A stretch of 64,000 nt of DNA from Tubulanus polymorphus (lineage: Eukaryota; Nemertea; Palaeonemertea; Tubulaniformes; Tubulanidae). Shown one piece after another: positions 46,038 through 59,346 of this stretch. A model generated the notes under the pieces. That model saw only the letters and a program-made list of their open reading frames with translations, was not told the origin of the DNA and searched no databases. Numbering within the stretch: the first letter of the stretch is position 1; every line of letters starts with the position of its first letter. Where the stretch lies: NCBI RefSeq assembly GCF_964204645.1, contig NC_134030.1, positions 18,419,110 through 18,483,109 on the forward strand, read 5' to 3'. The position numbers were made by a program, and so were the translations under genes.

Positions 46038-46989
46038 TTGGTGGAAGATACCGATGAACCTGTGGAAGATGATAATTAACTTTATTCGTATGCTTCTGTG
46101 CAATATACAACTCCATATATGGATATGAAAGCCGGGAAGGGCAAAGATACAACTCCTTAATAGATATGGAAGAATTGTACTCAAACCGTAAATAGAAAAT
46201 GTTAATCTGCACAGATTTAACCTTTTAAATTGTTAGATTTAATTGTGCGAAGACAAATAGTAATGTGTGGGTTTTTATTCAAATAGATTTTATTTGCTGT
46301 TTTTGTTTTTTGTAAATATAACGAGCTTTCGGGCGAAATCTCGTAATGATTATTGAGTTAATTAGGAATAGATAAGATGGGATTCTCAACTTTAGGATGG
46401 TTTGTAAATAGGTTTAATTGTATTAGGTATATAAACCTAGTGCTGGGAAAACGCCCATAACATCGCAATCGGCACTAAACTATGTATAAGGATTATTTTG
46501 AATTGATCAGGATTCTTAACTTAATAGGTCTTAAACCTCTAAAATTGTTTTACTTTAATGAGTAAGCGCGAAGACAAATAGTAATATGTAGGTTAATTAG
46601 ATTTTTTTGTACAAGCTTAAGTCATTTATAGCAAATATCTAGATTCTTTTTTGTAAGTACGCGTGAGATTTTTAGAGAAAAGGGAGTTATGGGATAAGGA
46701 TTGTTTTGAAGAGATCAGATACGATTCGTAATTTTAGGACAGTTTGTGAATAGATTTGTAATAGGAATATAACCTCTAGTGCTGGAACAACACCGTGAAC
46801 ATCACAATCGACACAACGACGAAGATGAAGCTGATAAATTATTAGCACAATGACCTTACCGATAGAAATACATTTTAGAAATATATAAATAACCAAGGAT
46901 TTAGTTAAGGTCCGACGTTTTAAATATAGGCGATATTTGTAAAGAGATCGGTATTTTTACTTCACGCTCCGAGTGAAAGACTAAATAAA
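46038..46989 (+). promoter_or_regulatory. 3' UTR of gene A with poly(A) signal
   Basis: AATAAA at 46984-46989 is conserved in gene B (54146-54151). After the stop the reading frame still shows tail-like units (CAATATACAACTCCATATATG encodes QYTTPYM, then DMKAGKGKDTTP), an extension of the tail cut off by the stop at 46035. Confidence 0.6.
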
Positions 46990-47371
46990 AGAATATTCTA
47001 TAACTATATTCTGCAGCTTTGTTTGAATTATTTCGGAATTAAAGATTTTTTGAGCGGCGTTTTGTTAGTTAACATATTACAATAATTCCTTTTGGTGAAT
47101 AATGGATTGATTTTTAGTAGAGACCCACAGTTTAAAGAGCGAAGATCGATTAATACCAGTTAGACATGATACTGTGTCCAGAGTCCGATGGCCAGCCCAC
47201 AGACGAATTAGACGTTTTTTCTTGGTGAAAAACTTTTGCGATGTGTTTTGTTTTGCCGTGTCTGTTGGAGTCAGAAAACAAAACGCCGAACAGAAAAACG
47301 TGTTTTCCGAAACTTCACCGCTTCTTTTGGGAACAACATTTTTTGTCGTCGAAAACGTAATTTTCCAATAC

Positions 47372-47529
47372 CCAGTGAAGTTCATTACTTGTTCCTTATT
47401 CCTTATTCCGTTAATTATTGAGAATTCATCTCCCAATAAGGAACAACAAGTTACTTGTTCCTTGTTCCTTATTGGGAGATGAATTCTCATTAAGTAACGG
47501 AATAAGGAACAAGTAATGAACTTCACTGG
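47372..47529. repeat. Long hairpin (foldback MITE), copy A
   Basis: CCAGTGAAGTTCATTACTTG, ATTGAGAATTCATCTCCCAA and AAGGAACAA are followed by their complements, giving arms of about 70 bp with a very short loop. The same hairpin stands at 54507-54667. Confidence 0.85.
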
Positions 47530-47557
47530 GGGTATTTTCTAAATGAAAATGAACTTT

Positions 47558-47960
47558 TCAAACTACGATGGATGTACTGGGGTTGATAATGAAATAAAGG
47601 CATAATAAAGCATTTTTGTCATTTATGAAGGTTTCACAGATCATGATGATATCTAGAACTATTATTTGCTTCGCTAAATTATCGATTATTAATTTCAGTT
47701 CTTGTAATTTACACGTAAGACTATGAATATTGACTTGTAGGACAGTCAAGTTTGATGGATTAATCTTAAACTTGCTACCAAGTTTATTAAGTTCAACATA
47801 GGGACATCGTTCATTATCAAATGACTGTTAATCATCTATTATACTTTTTAAGTATAAATCTTGATCATTCGCATGACCAACAAATTTGTTTTTTAAATCT
47901 GCATTACCGAGACACATAATACAGGAGAAAAATGACACGGTGTCAACTACTTGCAGCATA
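47558..47960 (-). pseudogene. LINE endonuclease N-terminal fragment, copy A
   Basis: Minus strand reads CPYVELNKLGSKFKINPSNL, TVLQVNIHSLTCKLQEL and DIIMICETF, the first endonuclease motifs of a LINE ORF2. Out-of-frame breaks and the lack of downstream domains show a short dead fragment. The same piece is at 54696-55100 in unit B. Confidence 0.7.
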
Positions 47961-48184
47961 ATAGCACCAGAGTGTCTCCGAGACAACAATAGCTAAACTT
48001 AGCTAACAATATATAATGAGTAATTAATTCCTTTCTGCGGAAGATTTGTTTCCGTTAAAGCTTTCCTTAAATGATGGCGCACTTTACACTTAACATATCA
48101 AAAAGGAAAATCGCAAAAATCGTGTGATATAAAATATCTGACTATTTGAAGTTGAATTGTTACAATATTAGTGATATACATTAG

Positions 48185-48287
<103 letters not shown>

Positions 48288-48313
48288 GGTGTATATATAT
48301 GTATCTATATATG

Positions 48314-48320
48314 TATAAAA
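48314..48320 (+). promoter_or_regulatory. TATA-like box of gene B
   Basis: TATAAAA lies about 70 bp before the gene B ATG, at the junction of the microsatellite with the duplicated sequence. The gene A counterpart reads TGTTAAA, so the box seems to be created by the junction (inference). Confidence 0.45.
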
Positions 48321-48384
48321 CTTCCTCAATCAGAGCGATTGATTATTTTAGATGTGAACCAGAACCAATCCTTTCGATATCACG

Positions 48385-51300
48385 ATGACGAGGACAAGTT
48401 TGTTCTTAATAACCTGCGCGGTTTTATTTCTACTGGGGAATTTATACATTACAGAAACATCTGGAGCTATAAGTAAGTAACTGCGGCTGTCATTACTCGT
48501 CTTAGTAATTATGTTTCTATCGGATTTGCGATCCGTTGAGGGGTCCCCTTTTTCCCACCCCTGTCAGGTAACCGATGTACCCTCCCAAAGGCTAATATTA
48601 TCTTTAAGCGATTAGGGGAGTTCAGTATCACAGGTCACTAAAATCTTGCCTTTTCTAATTTGCTATCTTGATAAAACGTTCAACTCTTTTTTGGTGTGGA
48701 TTTTGGGATGTTATTGTTCGGGTTTGTCTTTTCGGAGTGCAACACCGTAAATTCTCACGCTCGACGTTTCGTTAAAACCGCCACATTCCTTCCGCCGCAG
48801 TCCCGTAGCTGGTGTTATAACGAGCTTTGGACTGAAGTGCGGTCGTGTTTGAAATATCACCATTTCGTTACATTTTGCTTCGTATTTCGTTCTGTACTTT
48901 AGCGGGACCCTAAATCACGATGTTAATACGGCTTTCTGTAAAATATAAACCAACCGAACGTAGAGAAAAACATGAAAAAATATCTTAACCTCTCCAAAAA
49001 ACACGTCATTTTAATGGACGACACCGTCCCTGGTATGCGACTAAACCAATAAATGTGAAAAGGAAGTTCCACGAGTCTCACGTATCAGATATGAATAACA
49101 TCAGCTGATATTGTCAAACCGATATTAAGCTGTAAACATTATTCTCTCACAGTAGAGGCCAGCTTGTCTTACAGACGTCTTTTCATAAACGAGTGTTTTT
49201 AACTCCTTACGTGCTAACTTTCTTAATTTCAGATCGTGCTAACTTAATTTTAAAAAAAAAGAATTTTCAAAAAATAACGGGTTCTCATACTTCTAGAGGG
49301 TCTAATACCCTTCCTCAAATAGGATAGATTCCGATGGTTTCTGATGATCTAGTAATTCTAAGGCGTCCACAATTTAGAATAATGTTGTTTAATTTTCCAA
49401 TCTCAATCGACTAGAAATCAGAGATCATTAGTTTCAAATTCTAAGGAGAGCGTCGCGTTTTCTAATAATCGATTTTTATGGACTTTTTCTGAAAAACTGT
49501 TTTTTATATTTAGTTGTGAAACCACCGCGAATGAAGTCCAGATATCTGACGTCACGGCTCCACAATGCCCTCGTTATCCCGGAGATCATCGAAGAAGAGA
49601 TACACATTACTAGACGGAGCGAAGGTAGAGAGACAGAGAGATGAGTTTAAACACAATCTGCCCGATCATTTAATGTTTGGGGCCCAAACATAGCGTGGAT
49701 ACTAAATTTCTTTGTGTGGTGAATTACCGCTCTGTTTATACCCCTGGGGGTGGTATTAACTTAAACCCGGGAGACTTACTCAATTAATATTCAGTTAAAA
49801 TTAGGTTAAAATTCCCTATCGTTATTATAACATAAGGCGGACGTTGCATCCGATTTATTGTCTCCTCGTTTTTGTGGAACTCTTCGGAAAATTGATTGGA
49901 ACTAACGTGATTTTTGTAACCATGATGCAGTTTTACTATGAGCCATTTTTTCATACAAATTTAAAGATTTTTATCATCATTACTTAAGTTGAAATATAAA
50001 ACCAGTAACTGAATGATTAATAGAAGCAGAATATGTTTATTTACAGACGGTTTTCCAATGATAGTTGATGCAGCGGGGAATGATTTAATGAATAATGAGG
50101 TGAAATTGAATGAAGGAGAATCAAAAACTTACGAGTGTAAATACGATAAAGGGAGAATATACTGGGAATATCTATTAGAAAAAAATGATTTGTGGAAACA
50201 TTATTCATCCGAGAAACGATTAACAATCCGTGGCGATATGACACTCAATAAATCACAGTTCAGATGTTTCTCCATTAACGGAAATATCGCGAATACGTCA
50301 GCAAATGTTTTACAAGTAACAGTTATTCCCAAACCTAAAACTACACCGGCTAACCCTACTGGTAAGTGTAAAAAGCGGGAGAGCAGTTTATAGATCCCCC
50401 TATGACGTCATTAACACAATCAAGCATGTTTAAGTGTATAATTTTTCTAGGTGCGGCTCGGAGCTGGAGTCGAGTAAACGACACGACAGTTCATATGATA
50501 TACAATTACGATGTGAAAACAACTGTCACGTGTAAATGTGGTAACGATGACGCAATACATGCTACTAGATTAACCGGAAACACGTGGTCTATTCAGATCC
50601 CCGATAAAACCTGCACGTATAAATGCACTGATGACTTTAATATAGACATCGAAAACAAAGGTTTGTACATGATTATTATTCTGAATATATAGTTCTCGAT
50701 TGGCCGCTAGGAGTGCTGATTTGTTTATGTTTTCAGATGATACTGGTCGATATTTCAAGAACTGGCGAGTTGAAGGTCAGGTGGTGAAATGGACCGCGCA
50801 ACAACCTGGAATCGTGTTCACTGTTGCCCATCGTTGTAAAGCTAACAATCGATTCATCAGCGACGGAAATGTCACGAGCGAAGCTTTTAACGATCAAATG
50901 AGTTTAAATTTGACGTTTCCGACGAATATGGCGGGAAAAGTGGCAGTTATTTTGAAATTCACGTGGAAACATGGCGCAACAACCCGCAGCATGGAAAGAG
51001 AGTTTACCTTTAAAATCGGTAAAGATGGCAGCACTGTCGTGGAAAATAGCGAAACAGGTAGGAGTAAGAGTTAGAATACTGGCCGCTAGGGGGAACTAGT
51101 ACCTATCTACTAACAGTTAAAAGTTGCGGTAGTTGAACAACCATAAAAGCGTAAAACACAAAATTAGCATCATTTTTCATCATCAGGTATAAAACAAAGA
51201 CTGCTTTGATATGACTGTTTCTATTTCAATCACCACATGTCATAATAAACATTTTTTCAAGGGGCCTGAACGTCCTAGTGATTGCACAGTCTTTACGGCT

Positions 51301-53169
51301 CTGTTCAGGTCCCTATAACCGAACTAATAGTTATCAACAACGCATAATGATAAAATTGTCAACTGTTAGACGTGAGGTTCAGAGATCGAAGCCTGAATTT
51401 CTTTTTCATTTTTCCTTTCAGACAAAGCAAATACTGATCCACCAAAGGTGAATATCTAGTTGTTTTATTGTATAGATAGTCGAGTTGGATGTCAATTTAT
51501 TTAGTTGTTTGTTTTTAATTTGCATTACATGCATTTCAAGTTTATATTATATACTGCGCATTGTATACAGACTTTCTTGTCAATGACAATGCTATATTTA
51601 CCATAAAAGCAATTTGAAATTTAATTTCAATTCATGTGTTTTTATTTTGCATAACATGTATTACAAGTTAAGTATAGCATCTTACTTTGGGGAGATATCC
51701 GTGAAATATTAAACTTCATCATTTTATCACTTGAAAACAAGTCCCTTTCTTCTCAGTCTTTGGTTAGAATTTTACAACAATGTCCAGTGCTTTTAAGCTT
51801 TCAAGCCTCCAAAATCGACCAGAATGGCCCAAATCTTTAATCGTTACCATTTGGCGGGGAAGGTCCCCACACCCCCTCAATAGCTATCGCGCTCGTGAGG
51901 CATGGAGCTCCCTCGAGATAGGACCCTCGATCCACGCCTGAACCCGTAGCGATTTTAAACGCAGTTAGGTATTAATCATTTCATCATTATTATATCTTTC
52001 AGACTACATCAGACCCCAATCACTGGACCATTACAGTACTCTACATCACGAATGGAGCGACTGGATTCATTTTGATCGTTCTCATCGCAGTATTCACTAT
52101 TCGCAGGTACGAACTCGACATAACCTACCCCCACCTCCCGGTATGAACTCGACATACCCCCCCCCCCCCCGTGTTAATAGGAAAAACCCACAGTTGTTAT
52201 ACTTTGACGGTTTCGAAGTTTTGACTAAACTTCAGCTAGATCTAAGTCAATCTCCTTCTATCGCCATCGATATATATTAAAAACAACATCGAATTCGTTG
52301 TAAGTTGAAGATGAAAAAATTAAACATGTTATAATACAGAGTGCCAGATCAGTGAGTTTGCTGCCAGTAAGTCTGGATGATGATAAAAATCAAACCGACC
52401 GGTGGGTTAATTTAAACAGTTAACGATGTTTACTTTTAAAAATAAATGCCGGGATCGCGAGATCGGGACTCGAACCTACTGTGCACAACCAGTTTTGCGA
52501 AGAGAGTCTTATGTGTCTGTGTCAAGACTTTAATGAAAATCAGAGCTTAAAAGAGAGCACTCAACGTAATACCATTTGTCCTTAAAATTTTTGGTTGTAC
52601 GTTTAGCACCAATTGTGGAATAGTGCAAAATCGGTACTAGATTTCTGTTATTTTGCAGTTCACAACCTTTTCGAAATACGTTGAAATTAACTGTAAAAAA
52701 TTCTGCATAAATTACACATTTCAGATGCAGACGACGTTCGTCCGGTGAAGGTCATGTGGATACTTCAACACAACCGCAACAGCTTGAAACCGGTGAAGGT
52801 CATGTGGACACTTCAACAGCACAGCAACAGCTTGAAACAACAAATGACGAGTTGAACATCTACGAAGACCCGGACGACAGAAATCCCGAGAATGTTTCAA
52901 AAAGAAAACTTTTGAGAAATACTGGATTACAACAAAGTCATAAAGCCATGAGAGCCGAGAAGGAGAACGATACAACTCCTCACATGGCTATGGAAGCCGG
53001 TAAGGGCAAAGATACAACTCCTTATATGGATATGGGACCTGGGATAGAAGAGGACACATACATGAGCACTGAAGGCCCGATAGACGTGACAACTCCTAGC
53101 GCCCGTGGAGATACAGACACAGATCAATACATGAATCCTGAAGCTTTGAAGAAGACGACGTATCCTTAG
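48385..53169 (+). CDS. Ig-like transmembrane receptor gene B (7 exons)
   Basis: Exons: 48385-48472, 50047-50361, 50451-50660, 50737-51057, 51422-51447, 52003-52106, 52725-53169, totalling 1509 nt (502 residues plus TAG), matching gene A exon for exon. Signal peptide SLFLITCAVLFLLGNLYITE; Ig domain (YECKYDKGRIYWEYL, QFRCFSI); exon 3 lacks one Asn codon; the membrane exon is three codons shorter (GATGFILIVLIAVFTIR). By hand alignment with A, exon 2 has 24 replacement and 3 silent codon changes, while the tail exon has one replacement (I to N) and one silent change. The tail keeps the tyrosine motifs YEDP, YMDM, YMST and YMNP. Divergence concentrated in the outer Ig domain suggests selection on ligand recognition. 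Confidence 0.88.
48473..50046 (+). other. Intron 1 of gene B
   Basis: First 60 bp and the part from about 49136 match gene A intron 1; the retrotransposon is absent. About 100 bp at 49325-49430 are present only in B. Confidence 0.6.
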
Positions 53170-54151
53170 TTGGTGGAAGATACCGATGAACCTGTGGAAG
53201 ATGATAATTAACTTTATTCGTATGCTTCTGTGCAATATACAACTCCATATATGGATATGAAAGCCGCGAAGGGCAAAGACACAAATCCTTAATAGATATG
53301 GAAGAATTGTATTCAAACCGTAAATAGAAAATGTTAATCTGCACAGATTTAACCTTTTAAATTGTTAGTTTAATGAGTAAGTTTGTTTTTTGTAAGTATT
53401 ACGAGCTTTCGGGCGAAATCTCGTAATGATTATTGAGTTAATTAGGAATAGATAAGATAGGATTCTCAACTTTAGGATGGTTTGTAAATAGGTTTAATTG
53501 TATTAGGTATATAAACCTAGTGCTGGGAAAACGCCCATAACATCGCAATCGGCACTAAACTATGTATAAGGATTATTTTGAATTGATCAGGATTCTTAAC
53601 TTAATAGGTCTTAAACCTCTAAAATTGTTTTACTTTAATGAGTAAGCGCGAAGACAAATAGTAATATGTAGGTTAATTAGATTTTTTTGTACAAGCTTAA
53701 GTCATTTATAGCAAATAACTAGATTCTTTTTTGTAAGTAATCGTGGGATTTTTAGAGAAAAGGGAGTTATGAGATAAGGATTGTTTTGAAGAGATCAGAT
53801 AGGATTCGTAATTTTAGGACAGTTTGTAAATAGATTTGTCATAGGAATATAACCTCTAGTGAGGGAACAACACCGTGAACATCACAATCGACACAACGAC
53901 GAAGATGAAGCTGATAAATTATTGAATTATTGATTCTCAACTTGTAGCAAACACGTAACACCTTTTAGAATGTTCGGACTACAATTATATGATGTTCACA
54001 GGAGCAGCACAATGACCTAACGAATAGAAATACATTTTAGAAATATATGATTAACTAAGGATTTAGTTTAGGTCCGACGTTTTAAATATAGGCGATATTT
54101 GTAAAGAGATCGGTATTTTTACTTCACGCTCCGAGCGAAAGACTAAATAAA
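53170..54151 (+). promoter_or_regulatory. 3' UTR of gene B with poly(A) signal
   Basis: AATAAA at 54146-54151 matches gene A. It carries the same post-stop tail-like unit, and about 80 bp near 53930-54010 that are absent from A. Confidence 0.6.
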
Positions 54152-54506
54152 AGAATATTCTATAACTATATTCTGCAGCTTTGTTTGTATTATTTCAGAA
54201 TTAAAGATATTTTCAGCGATGTTTTGTAAGTTAACATATTACAATAACTCTTTTTGGTGAATAATGGATTGATTTTTAGTACTAGAGACCCACAGTTTAA
54301 AGAGCGATGATCTTAGTATGGTGCGGCCAGCCCACAGACGAATTAGACGTTTTTTCTTGGTGAAAAACTTTTGCGATGTGTTTTGTTTTGCCGTGTCTGT
54401 TGGAGTCAGAAAACAAAACGCCGAACAGAAAAACGTGTTTTCCGAAACTTCACCGCTTCTTTTGGGAACAACATTTTTTGTCGTCGAAAACGTAATTTTC
54501 CAAACC

Positions 54507-54667
54507 CCAGTGAAGTTCATTACTTGTTCCTTATTCCTTATTACGTTAATTATTGAGAATTCATCTCCCAATAAGGAACAAGTAACAAGTAACTTGTTCC
54601 TTGTTCCTTATTGGGAGATGAATTCTCATTAAGTACCGGAATGAGGAACAAGTAATGAACTTCACTA
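54507..54667. repeat. Long hairpin (foldback MITE), copy B
   Basis: Same hairpin as at 47372-47529 with a few substitutions and a different loop (GAACAAGTAACAAGTAAC). Confidence 0.85.
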
Positions 54668-54695
54668 GGGTATTTTCTAAATGAAAATGAACTTT

Positions 54696-55100
54696 TCAAA
54701 CTACGATGGATGTACTGGTATTGATAATGATATAAAGGCATAATAAAGCATTTTTGTCATTTATGAAGGTTTCACAGATCATGATGATATCTAGAACTAT
54801 TATTTGCTTCACTAGATTATCGATTATTAATTTCAGTTCTTGTAATTTACACGTAAGACTATGAATATTGATTTGTAGGACTGTCAAATTTGATGGATTA
54901 ATCTTAAATTTGCTACCAAGTTCATTAAGTTCATCATAGGGACATCGTTCATTATCAAATGACTGTTAATCATCTATTATACTATTCAAGTATAAATCTT
55001 GATCATTCGCATGACAAACAAATTTGTTTTTTAAATCTGCATTACCAAGACACATAATACAGGAGAAAAATGACACGGTGTCAACTACTTGCAGCATAAT
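54696..55100 (-). pseudogene. LINE endonuclease N-terminal fragment, copy B
   Basis: Same fragment as 47558-47960, reading TVLQINIHSLTCKLQEL and DIIMICETF on minus. Its presence in both units dates it before the duplication. Confidence 0.7.
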
Positions 55101-55454
55101 AGTACCAGAGTGTCTCCGAGACAACAAATAGCTAACTTAGCTAACAATATATATGAAATATCAAAAGGCTATTTGAAGTTAAATCTGGAAACTCTGCAGA
55201 CAGACATCAATCAATTGTCGCGTTGGTAGAATTTTAGTACTTTTAAAGTCACATTTAGGCTTAAAGCTACAAATACATCGAAAAAGCCAGTATATAAATA
55301 CAATCATTGGAATCATCAGAGCCTAAGCTTTCATTTCATTGCAACTTTACAGAATTCAACCGATTACTGACCAAGATATTTGTTTTTTTATCTCAGGGTT
55401 GAATCATGACTCATCAATTTAGGGTCATATTGTAGCAAATGCCGACCGGTTTTT

Positions 55455-56968
55455 AGGACGTTCGTTAGACGAACGTCCTTATGTGATCGGTTTGCCGGTT
55501 GATGACGCACTTCCGATTTGGTTGACAGACGTTTAAGGTCGTTTTAAAGCCAGTTAGTTAGAGATTTCCTCAAATTCCGCATCAGAAATGGTGTCTTCAA
55601 GTTGGGATTGAATTTGGTTAAGAATAGTTGGTTAGTTTTTGCTGTGCCCTCTTGAAAAAATGCTCTTCACGCCGTTTATGTGACATCACACATCACGTGT
55701 TGCTTATGACGTAGTGATCGACAGAAGTGCCATTTTTAAAATCGTTGTATCGTGGATGTTAACTTTAGAGGACCGTACGAAGTCTCTTTGAAGGTGAGTG
55801 TCAACATATAGGCCCTATGGTGACCTAACTTAATTCCTTGTGAGCGCACAGAGGCCCTGTGAGAATTTAGAGACGTTCGCAGCATTGAAAATTACGCAAT
55901 GGTCCGCTCGACACGCACACACATGCTGTCAGTTTGACCTACGTGACTAAATACAGCCGCCATGAATGAATCAGAAGCAATCCACTTCAAATTTTATGTG
56001 AATATCATAATTATTATTTATCCGATATACACCAATAAACCTTTAAGAGAAAGGTATTTGGCGTCGGATTCTGTACCGAAAATCCCGGATTGTTACACTG
56101 CATAGTTTTTTTAGTAGGGTTCTTTTAATATTTTGCCTATAAGCCATTTGATGGACACGTGGGGCGGGGCTTGCGATCTGCCGATGACGTCAGATGTAAA
56201 CAATAATATAACCACGTGCATCGCGCACATGTGTAAACAAACCTGGCAACAAATTAGATTTTTTGGCGCCAAAACTTTTTTGATTTTTTCTTTTGTCCAA
56301 TGATTTTTCAACTGGAGCCAACTGCTATGCCATTAGATTGTACAATCAAGTATTCACGTTTTATAGACTCTCTCTGAAATAATTCTTGTCCAGGGGACAT
56401 GTATTGAAATATCTATTGTCGTTGTTTTTGTTTTTTTTTTTATTTTTAGGATATAAACAGCCTAGAAGAAACATCATCTGGCAGACACACATTTGACTAC
56501 AGATCATATCCTGTTATAAAATGTGTTTAATAAATATTTTACTCAAGTTTTCCTGACTACTTTTATTTTATGGTTATCTAAGTACAAGGCAAACATAGGT
56601 GGGGTTCCTTTGGCCCTCCGAATATATAGGACCAAAAGGGGTATTTTATGCCATTTGGATTTATTTTTGCTTAGAAAATTTATTCAAATACTTTTTGGCG
56701 GGCAAATTCAAATTCTGAAGGGTAGGACTAGTCCAACCCCTAAATCCGCTTGTATTCAGTCTCAACGTTAAAACCTTCACCGGCTTCCTACTCAATTTTT
56801 TGAATAAATGTAAAACTTATTGCAGTATTTATGGTTGATTTCTCGATTTTTGAATCCCAGAGAATAATTTTTGAATTACGCAGTAGGATGACACTTAGCC
56901 GGTATTCAAATTTTCCAATCAATGTGGGAGGTGTCTAGGTCTATATGCGTTTCACAAACGAACGTCCT
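55455..56968. mobile_element. Candidate non-autonomous element with AGGACGTTCGTT ends
   Basis: The left end is the palindrome AGGACGTTCGTT-A-GACGAACGTCCT; AACGAACGTCCT closes the right end. The interior (1.5 kb) has no recognised protein. Target duplication not determined. Confidence 0.45.
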
Positions 56969-57441
56969 CTTTTAAAGTTTCTTTCTAGTTTTACTTATAT
57001 ACTGGGTTTTCTGATTATTTGAAAACATAGGTCTGTAGGGCATAATCTCTTCTTTCTAGCAATATACAACTTGCTATGTTTATGTTAACTCAGTGATGTG
57101 TATGAGTCAAATTGCGGCGATGCGCGTGTCCTTTCAGAGATAGGCCTATTATTGAGTTCTTTAATCCTTGACATTCGTAGGCTGGCTTAATCCATTCATG
57201 TATCAAGTAAAGTAACACATCGATTCTATAACTCTCTTAGGCCTATAACAGAGCAAGTGAAAAGCCAAGCAAGCTGATTAATTCAATTCATCAACAACAT
57301 GCACCTAGTCGTTGCTCGAATTGAGACATGAAGATATATTTGCCGATAATCTAAAAATAATAAAGAAGGCCTTCTCCCAAAATTAAAGTTAACTATTATT
57401 TTTATATAGCCTAGGTATTGGTTCATCTGTTGCCGAGGGAA
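56969..57441. other. No gene recognised
   Basis: AT-rich stretch upstream of the small transposase exons. It may be the 5' part of that element; no terminal repeat identified. Confidence 0.4.
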
Positions 57442-57996
57442 ATGGATGCCCCAGTGACTCCAGATGATGGCCAACAGGTATGCCAAGTCAGGTTCTTGCT
57501 GATTTTGATTGGATTTTATTCCGGAAACTAATCCGTGCATGCATGTGAAACTGATATAGGCCTATATTGTATGATTTATTTTTATAGGATGTTCTCGAGT
57601 CATGTTCAAGGCCGATGCAAAGCCCTCGCAGCAGTAAGGTATGAAAAATAAGTCCTATTTTATCTCCCTGAATTAGTTGGTCTCTAGGAGAAATACCACT
57701 GCTATTCAATGAATTATTCACTTATTTTTCATAGGATGTTCTCACGCCATCATCGGAGTGTCAACTAGGCCTAAGTGTGACACCGAGCCCTCGCAGCAGT
57801 AAGGTATGAAAAATCAGTCCTGTTTTATCTCCCTCAAAAAGCGTGTCTGACGGATAAATGTATTTTAACGGCAGAGAAGAATTTAATCAGCAGTATTTAA
57901 TGTTTCCCTTTTAGAATTCTAAAAGGAAAAGCCATTTCGGAACGAAAAGGGTGAATAAAAAGATGAAATCAAAAATTGAAAAGATGATAGCATCAA
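57442..57996 (+). CDS. N-terminal exons of a transposase-like gene
   Basis: Four small exons: 57442-57477 (MDAPVTPDDGQQ), 57588-57638 (DVLESCSRPMQSPRSSK), 57735-57803 (DVLTPSSECQLG... TPSPRSSK) and 57915-57996 (NSKRKSHFGTKRVNKKMKSK...), each with consensus splice sites and compatible phases. Exons 2 and 3 are duplicates of one another, including flanking intron sequence (GTATGAAAAAT). The basic stretch in exon 4 looks like a nuclear localisation signal. I infer they belong to the broken gene at 59.3-62.1 kb, but could be an unrelated small gene. Confidence 0.5.
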
Positions 57997-58184
57997 GTAA
58001 GTATAATAATTCACAAGTTGTGTTCAAATTCTACTGTTAAAAAAGTTGAAGCTGCTTGGGGTTTGGTTCGATTGAATGCTTAGATGTGTATCTCGTCACT
58101 TGGTAATATAATTGATTTGGGCAATAAAAACATTGTGTTACCAACTAGATAATATCAATCTTTTTCACACGCAACTTATTGTAT

Positions 58185-58345
<161 letters not shown>

Positions 58346-59346
58346 TGATATTACAATAAATTCTGTAACTCTAGCATAAAATGTACCTGCCCAATTATGG
58401 TGTTTGTATCCCTAAGAATTAAAAATCCTAGGATCTATGTTATGTAGTTTACTTAATTTATCATTTGTACAGCCTTACCCCAAGATATTATGTTAATTTA
58501 TTCTGGTTCAATACAATAAAACTATGTTTTCTTTAAAAGTTAGATTGTGGTGGTTTCTGTTTTCTTTTGAACTTTGCTCTTCAAAAATTGCTATGCATGG
58601 ATTACATACATATAGTCAAACCCATTATCCAGATCTTTTTGATTGACCAGTAAAAGATTTAGGCCTACAGTAAAATCCAAGCAATGTCATAATCTAGATA
58701 AATGGTTCTTGTTATAAAGGTGGATCATAGATATCTGAATCAAATGATCAGGATGTAATAGGTTGGCTATAGTATGAAATGCCAGAGCAAGGACGTTTAT
58801 TCCAATTTCTGCATGTAATGTTCCATTAGAGACCGTTTGAACATCAGCTGTTGAGTAGTGTACAAAAAACGGCCATTTGGAGAAAACAACCCCATTCATC
58901 ATTGAACGGTCCATTTAATTAGGTAAGTAATAAACATGAATGGTAAGTTGATATTCTTTCTACTGCACATAATCTGTAGCTTTGAAACATAATACACAAA
59001 TTCTAAGTGACCAATTAATATAATTTAGATACTTGATGAGACGAGAAGTTACACAATATCTGTGTATGATGAATAATGAACGAAATCCCACAATAAATTC
59101 AGCCAAAAATGAAAATTTCTATATTTAAATGATTACATTATATATTATATTATAGATATAGTCATTTTATTAATAGAATAAATTTTCTCAAACTCAAATC
59201 TGGAATTCCAATTTAAATACATTATCTGTATAAAATTACACTTGGATCATCACCTATTCCTGGTTCAATTCAAGACTGATTGGAAGGCATTAGTCTCCTG
59301 TTAAATACAATCTTTGTTTTAGTAATAAATATTTGTTTATCTACAG

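Noticed and set aside
47174-47482. 102-codon frame conserved in both duplicated units
   Set aside because: Conservation is explained by recent duplication; it overlaps the hairpin and has frame-breaking indels between copies.
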